64,000 nucleotides of DNA, taken from Apteryx mantelli. Taxonomy: Eukaryota > Chordata > Aves > Apterygiformes > Apterygidae. The DNA is taken from NCBI RefSeq assembly GCF_036417845.1, contig NC_089978.1, positions 137,014,288-137,078,287 of the forward strand, written 5' to 3'. This document shows positions 1 through 11,800 of the stretch, piece by piece. Both the position numbers and the translations under genes were made by a program. Positions within the stretch are counted from its first letter, which is position 1; every line of letters starts with the position of its first letter. The notes below the pieces were generated by a model. The model did no database searches and had not been told where the DNA came from. It saw nothing but the letters and a program-made list of their open reading frames with translations.

Positions 1-2571
1 TCTGTGGAGATTTTAATGTTCATTAAATATGCAGAGTGTGGATAGCCACCAGGGATGAGGGATGCCTGGGGAAACCTCAAAAGAACAGCTGAAACAGGTA
101 GCTTCTGTTTCTCTTCCTGTGTCTGAGTCTCCATGTGGAAACTTACTCCTCTACTCTCTGCTTCCCCAGCAGCAGAGTCTCTCAAATACCCACATAATTT
201 TTTGTTGAGCATCTGCCAATGAAAGGGAGAGCATTGGTGATAGATGCTTACTGAAGGAAGCAACTGTTATCATTTATTTCAGGGCCTCTAAAAGCCACAC
301 TGCCTGCTTTGGTGCCATTCACAGTCTGCTTTAGATATCTGTCCGAGTGATAAAGTCCGAGCTCCCTTCCCCCCCTCCCTCCCAATTTGTATTTCTTCCC
401 ACATTTATTACAGTGCTAAAAATGCATAGCATGGGTCAAGAGGATTAAAATAATGTAATGTAGGGATTGAAATGGACTGATGGATGGTGGTAGGCCATAC
501 TAGTGGTTCATATATTCCAAACATCCTAACAGGAGAAATAAGTCTTGTACTAGATTTTCTGAATTTCCATCTCAACCACTTGTTGATACTCTGCATCATG
601 ATGTGAGAAGTATACTGCATCCAAAAATTTATTATACAAACACCCAGTGTTATCTTACTTGTTTCTTGAGCTTATGGAGATGTAAAATAGATATTTGCTG
701 CTGCCTAAAGTCATTAAAGAGCAGTAGAACCTTCTGAGAACCAGTGTTGTCAATTTTACAACCTTTTACAGTTTCAGCTTTTGAAGTGATAAAATTCATC
801 AGAATTTCAGCTTTTATTAAAAAAAATATATATATATAGCCAATCATGGTCTTGGAGAAAAGTTTGCAAAGCATGAAATTCAAAGAGGTCAGAAACAATA
901 CAGAGAATAAAAAGGAGCCCATGATGTCACATTTTTAAGTCAATGTCATGAGAGTTTCTGGATGCCTGAGCCCTGAATTTTTGAAAATTTGAAGTTGACT
1001 GAATGGGTCTGCTTTATCTTTTTACCAGCTAGGGTTTGGCAAAACTACACTAATTTTATTCTAGATACTTTTCCATTTAGACCATGCCCAGTCTTCTCCT
1101 CTGTCCTGCTTATCATCATCACTGTGATATTTCTGAGCCAGTCTGTCTTGGAATGTCTGAGCTCTTGATGATTCTGTTGCTCTTGCAAAAAAGTCATATT
1201 GTGATTTCATTGCTACTCAGCTCAGTGTGGTGATACACAAGAAAGTTTTGAGCTCTCTTATTTTGTTTCACGAGGTTAGCTGGTGGTTTGTGAGCCTTCT
1301 TTGTGGCTCAGATAATAAAGCTATTAAAAAGGTAAACAGTTTTGGAATTGAAGCAGGGGAATGGTTGAGGTCTGTAGAAGACATTTGTCTGTGTGTTTGG
1401 CTGGAAGCATCCATATGGTCCAGAAGTGTTTTCTGAACCACAGTTTTAGCAGCTCCAGTTAATGACTTCTGTCTTATTGCAGGGGTTTATAAGTAGACTA
1501 TAACTTATTGTAGTTTTCAAGAGCTAGTAGCTGCCTACTTAGGTTCAAGTTTCTACTCCTGTCCACTGGCAATCTAATAGCCCAAGATCTGTAAAGGATA
1601 AAGGGGCAGAGAGCCGCAGAGAACTGTAAGGGATTTGCCCAAGGTCATTCTGAAGATGAGTGGTAGAAACAAGCTAAGCACCCAAGATTCTTGACCTGCA
1701 ACCCAAGGCCTTTATCCTTTAACTCATGGTGCCTTCTGCCCCTGCCAGCGTATAATGCTGAGATTTGGGAGACATTCCATTAAACTGCCTGGCTCCAGGA
1801 ACTGCTTTTTAAAAGTGCAGCTGATCATTAAGAAGCAGAAATGTCAGTGTTTAAAAATGACACCAACCACTAACTCCAGTCCAGTGAAACAGTATCTAAG
1901 AAAATTCCAATCCCAGTGCTCAGTGATGACTAGATAATTCATCACAGCTTTATTTTGTGTCATGTCATTCACCCAGACTGAATCCCTGTATGCATGCTTC
2001 AGAAAGTTAAATGACATTACAAAGATAATGACAGCAGAGGGGAAAGGAAACTAAGAGACAAAGGCTTTTGAAGGAAATTGGAAAGTGATATAGAGCTAGT
2101 GAGCCAAAAAGATCCAGAGCAGGCTCTTCTAGCAGAAGGGTCTGCAGAAGAAAAGGCTTTTATCTCAATGGTAATGATATCAACCACGTGGTTGAGTTAC
2201 CATTTAAGGTAAAATTGAAGTAAAATGTGTTTGCTTAAGCCTTGGTGGAAGAACTTAAAACTCACATGAGTTATGAGTTAGGAGCACATATAGTTAGTTG
2301 CTATGCCAAGCTGGTAGACCCCTTCCGTTTTGGTTATTCAGTTGTGTGCTTGAATCTCAAGATAGAGCAGAGGGATAGAGCCTGTTGAGACAGAACTCTG
2401 CATTTGGTAGAACTCTGCTGTTAACTGAAGTGCTCCACTCTTGGGAAGGCCAATTCATGCACACATGGGTTCCTCATTGAGTATTTGTTAGGTTTTTTTC
2501 TTTAGTATCTCCTCTGTTTTCCTAGAGAGGAGGATTTCTAACTGAAAGATGGGATGTGTTTGTCATTGCAG
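1..2571 (+). other. TEAD4 upstream intron, 3' part
   Basis: Non-coding sequence ending in the acceptor TGTCATTGCAG at 2571. It should be the end of an intron separating a 5' UTR exon (outside the window) from the exon with the UUG start. It contains a short A-rich/(TA)n run near 818-838 and a MIR-like remnant (separate entry). No coding exon was recognised. Confidence 0.75.
1610..1735 (-). repeat. MIR/CORE-SINE-like remnant
   Basis: GGGATTTGCCCAAGGTCATT and the following AGTGGTAGAAACAAGC resemble the reversed core of MIR-type SINEs (ACTTGCCCAAGGTCAC). Diverged; borders are approximate. Confidence 0.5.
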
Positions 2572-2826
2572 GTTCTGAGTCTGCATCTCCACTTGGCACC
2601 TTGGAGTTTCTAGCTGGCACCATTACCTCCAACGAGTGGAGCTCTCCCACCTCCCCTGAGGGGAGCAACGACTCGGGGGGCAGTGAGGCCTTGGACAAAC
2701 CAATTGACAATGATGCTGAGGGTGTATGGAGTCCAGACATTGAGCAGAGCTTCCAGGAAGCGCTAGCCATCTACCCACCATGTGGACGGCGGAAGATTAT
2801 CTTGTCAGACGAAGGCAAGATGTATG
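2572..2826 (+). CDS. TEAD4: TEAD4 coding exon 1 (UUG start, N-terminus, first half of TEA domain)
   Basis: The acceptor AG is at 2570-2571 and the donor GTAAGG starts at 2827. Coding begins at TTG 2601-2603 in a good Kozak setting (A at -3, G at +4). Residues 1-75 include the acidic/serine leader [18 protein letters not shown], then [20 protein letters not shown], which is helix 1 of the TEA domain, and [15 protein letters not shown]. The first in-frame AUG is codon 74 (2820-2822), so an AUG start here would lose half the DNA-binding domain. The exon ends in phase 1. The 29 bases between acceptor and TTG are open in frame, so an N-terminal extension from an upstream exon is not excluded. Confidence 0.95.
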
Positions 2827-5800
2827 GTAAGGAGAAAGAAAGGGCCCATCACAGCACCTCAGACAACTTGCCCTGTGCAAGCCACTTGCCTTGTATCAAA
2901 TGATGTTCTGAACTATTTCCTTCCTCTTGGGCTATCCCAAATGGAAGCAGTTGGTCACTTCAAGTTATATTTAGGAAAGTCAGTGAAGATTTTAATTAGC
3001 ATAAGATTTTAAACTTCCCTGTTCCTCCCCCCCTCCCAGCCCCCCACACAAACAGAAACACACACACACTCCCCAAATCAAAAACATTGCAAGTTAAAGG
3101 GTGTCTGTTTCAGGGGAGAACCAAGAAGGTAGATCCCAGAGCTGGGCATGCTGCTGAGCTAAGTTTTGGATAAGTATAATATAATGGCTCCATGGATGTG
3201 AATAAATCCATCTTTTAAGGTATCTTCTATTGCCCTCTCTAACCTTCTTGTTATTCTAACTGGTAAAGGTCTGTGTCTCTGGTGCTGAAGGTCACGGATT
3301 GAGCTCCTGAACCCCTGAATGGCCCTGCTGGTGTTGTACAAGCATACAGTATACAGTTCTTTAGCTACCTATACTTAAAGGGAAAAGTCTGAGCAGAAAC
3401 CAGACCCCTCTGGCTGCTCTCTTTCACTCTAGTTTGTCTTCTTACAGCACTAGCATGAATGTCTGTCACCTGTGAGTTGTTCTCAGCTAGCATGCTACTC
3501 AGTCCTGAAAGCAGAGAAGTACTGGCCTGCAGCTGCAGCAGAAGCCAACTTCTAGGTGATAGAAGTGATTTTTCACCCATTCCACAGCTGTTAAAAATTC
3601 TCTCTTGCTGTTGTCCACAGAAAGCAGGTCTGGGCTGGATTGTTTAGTTTGGAAGGAGGCATCTGGTACTTCTGTGACTCAAAAGCAAAGCAGAGGCTGA
3701 GAGTGCACAATCTTTCGGTAAAAGTCCAAGGTTAAAACTATTTCTCATTGCACTTGCAATAATCTTGTGGAAAACAGCCCTCTGCTGCCCCGGATACTCA
3801 GAGTTTTTTCTTCCTTTACAGTTTATTGAATCTGTGTGGCTCTGCAGGCCCCACCGTGGGAGCACCATACCCTGAAGCTTCATATGCAGCATTTCACACG
3901 TCATTTTGCAGGTTTCTGTCCAATCCATCAGGTCATTGTTCCTTCAGCTAGGGAATAGACTGCTATGGTGGCTTGGATGGAGTCTTGTTTACAAGGTCTT
4001 ATTTACACTGGATGGCTTAAGTGTGTGCATACTCATAATTATATATAGAGAGAGAGATGTCATCTTCAGTGCAGAGTTTAGTTAGGTTCTCTTCCTAGCT
4101 TTTCTCATCCACACAAGCACAACTGCTGATCTAGATTTTGTGATAGTTTTGGACTGGGCTAGCTGCCACGCCTATAGCTGTAAACTTGAAGCCAAATTCC
4201 ACTTCCATCTTATGATCAGGTTTAATCATAACTGTAAAAACAGTTTGGCTGACACAGTGGGAGAAATGGCATGTTGCACCATGGGAAACAAGGAAGGGAG
4301 AAGGCAGCAATATCTTGAACCTGCTTTGCTGTGGCAGAAAATTGATTGCAGAACTACACTTCCATGTTGAGTGTGATCACCCTAAGACTAGGCAGCATTC
4401 TGATGTAGACATCAATTCCTGCTCTGTGCTGGTACAAATATTTTTATGACCATGACATGGAACAGACCAGGGAACTGATCCAGCTTAAAACTAACATGGC
4501 CAAAAATGGAGAAGGAGGGAACTTTAATTTGGATCCATGATCTGTTTCACTGCCTTGCTGCACAACTGCTTGTGCTTGCACTTAGGGAAGGGATGATGGA
4601 GATGGGAATGAGCAGCCGTGGTTGAGGTGAGGGTAGGACTGCTTCTTTCAGAAGCAATGCTTGCTTGAAATGTTGAACAATTAAAATTTGACTTGAAAAT
4701 CTACCCTGTGGCTCGTCAGGTTTACAAAGGATAGAGTAGTAACGTGCTCCTCGCCATTGTAAGTCCATGCTAGTTTGTGACAGCTGATCCTTAAAATTAC
4801 TAATGAAACAGATGTGTTTTAAGACTGTCTTCATTTGCTAATCATTCTGCATAGCCCTTGTCTCTGAAATACTTCAGCTTTGGGGCTGGGAGTGAAATGG
4901 ACTGGAAAAGAAATAAGAGAATTGTGGGAGCAAAAGCAAAACCAAAGTAGAGTGAGCTGCAGAAACAGAAGAGACTTAACTGGGATCTGACCCAGCATGC
5001 ACTGAGTTTTGGTGGAAAGTCTCTAGTTAACTTAACCTGTAAGGTACAGAAGGTAAATAATCTATGTGCAGGGTGAAAAGTCTAGACTAGGCTCTGGGAG
5101 AAGAAATGAATAGATTTTCTGCAAAATCCATCCCCACCCCCAAAATGGGACAGTGTCCCTGCTTGCCTTCACTGCACCTGTTCCCAGCGTGGACAGTTAG
5201 TTCAATGTACTCCTGACAGAGCTCTAGACTCTGATTTATGCCCTCCTTTGCATACTAGTCTTTAGCATCCATGCCAAGGAAGAGGGGCCCAGCCTGTGAT
5301 CCGTAGAAAGATATGACCAAGCAGGGAGAATAAATATAGTCCCTGATTTCATCCTCACTGCTTATGAGCCAATTCACAGAACAGGACAAGCTGTACGTGG
5401 AGCAGGCCCTGCATCCAAGGGAAGATTGTTTAGCTGTCCCCTGACTGATTTGCAAACAACTCACTGAACCATGGCGTAGAAGCGTTACGGAGAACTGCAG
5501 GAGCTCTTTCCCTTGACAAAAGGAGAACCTTACTATTGTTTCCCACTTGGTGATGGCTTGCATGGAACATACATTCTTTTGGGCATGATATTTCACGTCA
5601 TAGGATCTCTTGCCTGTGGAATTTATACAGCTTTCACCTGTTGGGGGGCAACCAGTAATCAGTTTAAAGTTAGTTGTAGTTCCATAGCTTTTACTTGTTG
5701 AACAAGCTAAACTTGAGAACCAAGTGAATATGAAGAACTTGCACTGTTTTGTTTAAATAGGTTTAAAACTGCACCTTTTGTTAAAATCGTTTCAGTCTAT

Positions 5801-8800
5801 ACACAGGGCCTCATGCTCATGTTCCCTAGCCTCCTCAGGGTTGTCTTGCTGCTCACAGCTCTTCAGATTACACTGCTCATTACTGTGTGGAGTTTGCTGA
5901 GTGGACATGATTCCTACTACATCTGTAGGTCAGCTAAGTTCCTCTCTGTAGAGTGACTTGGGGCCTTTGACTTTTTTCTCCTCTTCCTCTTTCTTTTCTT
6001 TTTTTCCTTCTGGTCATATTCCATTACCATAGGCAGCAATCTGACCAAATAAGCTTAGACCATATCACTGCTCAGGTACAAGCCTTCGCTGTCTTCTCCA
6101 GCAGTCTCTGCCTACCACATGCTTGAAGCATAAAAAGCTATCTTATTTGCTATGGGATCCTATCTTTTCTCCTGATCATTCTGTTGACGTTAAAAGCAGT
6201 GAGTCCAGGGCATATTAACTTACCGATCAGGTGTCTTTTGATAACCACTAAGGTGCTGTGGTATTATTTTCATAATAGTGTTGCCTACTTGAATACCATG
6301 GGAACGTGGTATTATGAACCTGACTTTTACCTTTTCCAACTGTATTTTTCCATGGGAGAAATGATATCAGTAGCATTTGTACCAGAAAGGTAATCACAGA
6401 GCTTGGTGTTAGAGTCAGGATCTCCTGGCATCTGGTCTGGAGAAAGACAAGGGAAAAGCCTTACTACCTCAGTGTGATTTGCATGGAGATGCTAAATAGA
6501 GAGGGGCTGCTAACACCAGTGAGGACAGAGAAATAAAAAATAGAAAATAGCACAGTGAGATTTAGTTTGACAAAACACAGCTGGGGCGTTGATTTACACG
6601 CAAGGAAGTAAAGCTTGGGATTGCTGATAGAGTGACTACCCTAGCTGTCCAGTGTTCCATTGCACAAACATCTAGCTGTTTCTGAACCAACATTTAGAGC
6701 ACTGTTTTGTAAGGCAAGCTGGAATTAGTGGGGTTTTTTGTGTTAGAATGCTCTTCTGTAGGTCGCGGTAGTTTAGCAGCTGGTTTCCAAACAGCACAGC
6801 TGTTTCTGTGGGGCAGACAGCTGGAGGCAGTCATCTCTGCAGCTGGTGCCCTCTCTTTGTGAGTAAAAGCCCTCTTATGACTGATAGAAATTGTCTTCTT
6901 AACAATTTTCAAAACTTAGAAGTTGAATGCCAGGAGAAGCATACTTAACCATGTTACTGGTTAAAACCTGAAGCTTTTGCAGTTAAAACCTGAACCTTTG
7001 CAGTGAACTGCAAAGACTTGAGTCTGCAACATGAAATAAGCTGCTATAAAAGGTCAGTCTGATGCTGAAAACTACCATGTCATAGGTAGTTCATCCCACC
7101 CCCCCCTTCTGAAGTGACAAGGCAAATGAAAAGAATATTGTCTTCATCTCAAAGTAATACATTACTAGTTAATGTTTTCCCCAACCTCTAATATCCAGCT
7201 AACAGCAAAACTGAAAAGCAAACAAATCTGAAGAAACAAAATATATGCTGCCTGTCCCTGTTCTTAAACCCTTTTTGTCCTTAAGGGGAGGAGCATGGCA
7301 GCTATTATACACATGAAAACCTTCAAGGTGTCAGTATTTTTCTCTGTCTGGTTTAGCATCTCACCTTATGCTGTCTCAGTGCAAGTGATCAGAACATGCT
7401 GAAGACGTGCTTAGTTGAGATTGAACTGCCTGGCCCAGGCAGTTGCAGAATTTGGATTTCAGCTGTGACATTCCTCAGGGAGATACGTTTGCAGTTCCTA
7501 TCCCTTCCATCACTGTGACCTAAAGAACCATAGAACAGCCCTTTATCCTGCAGTTTTGGTAACAAAATTGAATCTCCTGTTTTAAGGGAGTTTAACACTA
7601 CAAGACAGTTGAAACTTAAATCTATGGACAATCAGTCAGGATGCAGGCTTTTCTCCTCCTTTCTTCTTTTCTGGTGTAGGTGTGACTTTTGTATTGAGAT
7701 CAGCAACATTGCTTAATTAACAAGACTTTATTTCACTAAGTAAGCTTTCAATTTTGCCCTTATGTGGTTCTAGTTCTTTGTTTTTAACTATATAAATCCA
7801 GATTTCTGGAGATTTTTGCAACAGATTAAGCTTTTGCTGGAGTTTGTGAAGTTTTTCCTTCCATCTTCTTTGTAAGCTGACTTTAGGGCTCTTCATGTTA
7901 AACTGCATTTCCGTTTAACTGATATCTTCTGTGTGTTCCATGCAAAAATATAAAGAAATATTTTTCCACAAGTTCCAACCATTTCCTGAGAATTGAGGAA
8001 TTTACCTCTTTTGAAATGCCCACTAGCCAGGAAACTGCTGGTATTTGCAGCAGAAAAAAAACCCCAAACAGTTAATATCAAACTATTGTGGCTTCTTTCT
8101 TTAACATGCCTAGTAGTGAAATGAACAAAAATAAATTAATGGTTTTATTGTGCCCTAGATGTTCTCTAAATTATGACTACTTTTTTTTCTTTATTTTGTT
8201 GTTTAAAAAAATGGCACAAATCTTCTCTAGTCCCTTCATAATTTTTAGCAGCTCTGTATTCCCTTTTTTTTTTATCAGGCCTAAAGCCAGCAGTGCTATG
8301 TAGGCTTAAGTTTTTCCCTGTATATATGTCTGCAGTCACAGAGCTTTCCTCATGTTCAAGTAACTGCCTTCATTAACAAATCTCCATGACCTTTTTTGCT
8401 CTTCCTCTGGCTTTATTTCTAAATTTCAAATATTTAGTAATGCTGCAAGACTGAGTTGATTGGGAGGAGTATATTTCTCTGCAAGGTACTCGTTCTTCTT
8501 TTTTATTTTGTAAATTACACTGCCAGTATATCAGATTTCCTGTTTGCTAAGCCAGCCTTATGGTTTGTAGCTGCATCCACTCTTCTACCTTACATCTGAG
8601 AGTACCTGTTTCAATTTCATTAGTCAATGTTTTCACTTCTTGCAGTCATTGTTTTGCTTCTGCTGTGCTTTACACATTTCCAGTTATTTTCTGAAAGATT
8701 TAGTAAAATGCCCTAGTGTTATTTTCCATTTTTAAAAACACAGAGTTCCTTCACAATTGGATCCAAATATTTCCAATTGCTAATGTGTTCTTATATATAC

Positions 8801-11800
8801 AAGACATTCATTTACAGCTTCAGATTGAATTCGGTTCCTGGTAACATCAAATATGGAAAATGAAAATAGATGTCCACTGGTTTGGGTTTCTTTTCTCTGA
8901 AAACAAACACATATGAGTCTCTCTTCTGGCCAGGTTTTTACAAATGCGTTGCCAGAAAGATCTCAAAAACATAGAGTAAGTTCTGAGAAGAGCAGCAAGC
9001 ATACCAGACTTAATATTGATCTGGGAGTTGAAGGGACTGATTTAGGAGGAAAGATTAAAGTAGCTAAATATACATAGCTTGGCTAAGCAATGACTGAAAG
9101 GGGGGAGGACACATACTAACAGTCTAAAAATATCTGAAGGGTGTTAACATTTAGGAGGGACAGGGATTATTTTCTGTGGAACATATGAGCATGACTAGGA
9201 TTAATGGGAGAGAAAGAAGAAATATAGGATAGATATCAGAAGCAGCTTTGTGGCGGCATAATGTCCTGTGCTGGGGGATTTCTCTTCCACAAGGAAGAGA
9301 TTTCTCTTCCACTGTTATTTGGGACTTTTAAAACTATATTAGAGAAAACTATAAGGAATATATCTGTGAAACTAGTCCCAAAGGATAGCCTGGTGGGATG
9401 GTGCTTTGTATCAATGAGAGATGGATTTTAGATTAAACATACTATGATTTTACACAAGAAACAGAGGACAGTAGGCATTAGCTGGTGACCAAATATTACT
9501 TTTCACTGTGAATAGCTGCAGATTTTTCAAATTTGTTAGTATTATGTTTTATACTGTCTGTGTTTCTGTGATGTGAATAAGTCTGTTAGACCAGTGGACT
9601 CACAAGCCCTTTAATTTCTCAGAATTTATCTTAATTCTGTTCTTTAGTCAGACATTGGGTAGAGGAGGGTAATAGCATTTCTCAAGCAGGGGGATCTACA
9701 TACATAGAGGTAGTGGATGAGTCTGAATACACAGATTGTACAGAGACCTGGCCATAGGAAAATAGGAGCTTTCTTGCTTCAACAGTGCAAGCAGGTGAAG
9801 TCTATCACATGAATCAATTTTCTTTTAAATGTATGCCTTAGAGTGGCCAGGCATGTGTGAAATATAGCTTAGCAAAACTTTATTGCATATTAAAATATCT
9901 GTGCACATTTTTTAGGCAAAAACAAGGCAAGATAACATAACCTTCCCAGGTTCCATTGCCTTAAGAGTTTTGGCCCGAAAGGAAAGAAAAGCCACTTGAT
10001 GAGAGAAAGACAATATTACAGCTAAAAGAAGAGACAGTACTCTCATTCATATAGGATCCAGAAAAGGAGTACAGGAGAACTAGAACTGTTATTGGTTTTA
10101 ATCAGCTGTTCATTAGCTACTCCATAACAAACCCTGTATTGTCCCTGTATAATGAAGATCTGGGCAACAAAACTAGGAAGGCTGTGTGCAGTTTGCACCC
10201 GGACAGATGGTCTTGCAAGTCTGTTGGTCACTGGCAGAGCTGACCTAAACCTCTGCGGCCCGGACCCACCTGCTGCTGAAGGGTGCATAACCAGCAGCTG
10301 CTCCTTGTTAATTGTCACCTTGGACTTCTGACCCATCTTCTGGGTGCTCCCTCAAACTTTCGGCAGCTCAGCACACACACACGCATGCAGACTCTGTCTT
10401 GCTCCGTCCATAGCTTCTTGAACAGGAAATTATACCGTTTTCATTGAAACTCTTCCATCTGAAATGACTTTAGAATCACTCTTCTTTCCCCTAGAGCGCA
10501 ATGTGTGCAGGAATTGAAAATCCCTGTTCAGGAGCTCAGATGTGAGTCTGTGGACTGAACACAGGGAGCATGACCAGTGCTTTATGAGATAACCCAATAG
10601 GAATGACCCAAGCTGTTGATTGCAAGTGCTATAGACACAGGCCTGTTTCTAAGCATGACAGTATTACAGTGAAACACATGTGCATGTGTGGGATTTAGCA
10701 TGACGTTGCCTTGAGCCTTGACTGGAGACTGCATCATCATCTTTAGTTGCAGAATCATATAAAACAGGCCTGGAAGGGACCTTCAAACATCATGTAGTCC
10801 ATTCCTGTGCCCAGAGGCACAGGTCTACTTAAGCTATTCATGTCTAGCCTGATCTTTTATGCTTGCAATTGGAGGAGGGTGATTTGACATTCTAGATACA
10901 GCAGCTTTCAGCTAGAAGGAAGTTGAAGCACCTAGATACTTGCAAGTTTCCTTTGAATCTGTGTGCGTTTTTTAGGTAGCACTGGCAGCTTAGATAGTTC
11001 TTGTAAGCCTCTTGTTCCTGCCCTCATGTCACTCCCCGAATTACAGTTGCCCAGCTCTCTGTCAGGCAGTGCTGTAAACTCAGTTGGGGAACAGGTGTTT
11101 AAAGAACGTAGAACAGAACTGTGCCAGTGTTAAGAACAGAAAGATAGGGGGAAAATAATCACAAGCTACTGCAAGGAAATTTTATGAGCTTGACAGATTT
11201 CAGTTACCCAGGAAGTGATCCAGACAGTACCTACAAAACCTCATTTTTTTGCAGAATTGTCCATGTTCTTCTATAACCAGCAATGATGAATATTTTATTT
11301 TCACCTATTAAAAAATATGGCTTCCTTAACAACCATTGTTGCTTGTATTGGGATGGTATACAGCTCCGTGCTGAAGGGCTGTTGTGTTGAGGCCAAGGGT
11401 ATATTTCCTTAGGAAACGCTGAGTTGGAGCCATTCCTCATACAAAATCAGTATTCATTTCTTCATATAATTAAAGAACAGTCTCTGTGTGCTTTTGCTCT
11501 CCCTGAAGCTGCTGCATATTTTCCAGTTAGCTGGGCTGGACTGGGTCCTTGTCTTAGAAGGCAAGCAAAGCAGTCCCAGCTCATCATAGAACTAAGCCAG
11601 ACTAGGCCACATGCACTGAGAACTGCACGGTTTTCTGCTGGTCACACAGCAAGGGTCTGAATCTCACAGACCCCTTCCCCCTTCCAGTCCTGATTTCTAT
11701 GATAGTTGGAGTTTTTTGTACTTGGTCAACCTGCCATCTAGTTATGTGCACAAAACAGATTAGTACTTGGGCAAAGCGTGCAAGAAACAGTACGCTATTG

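Noticed and set aside
2556..2571. ATG at 2556 as start of the TEAD4 exon reading frame
   Set aside because: It lies before the TTGCAG acceptor at 2571, so it is intronic and removed by splicing.
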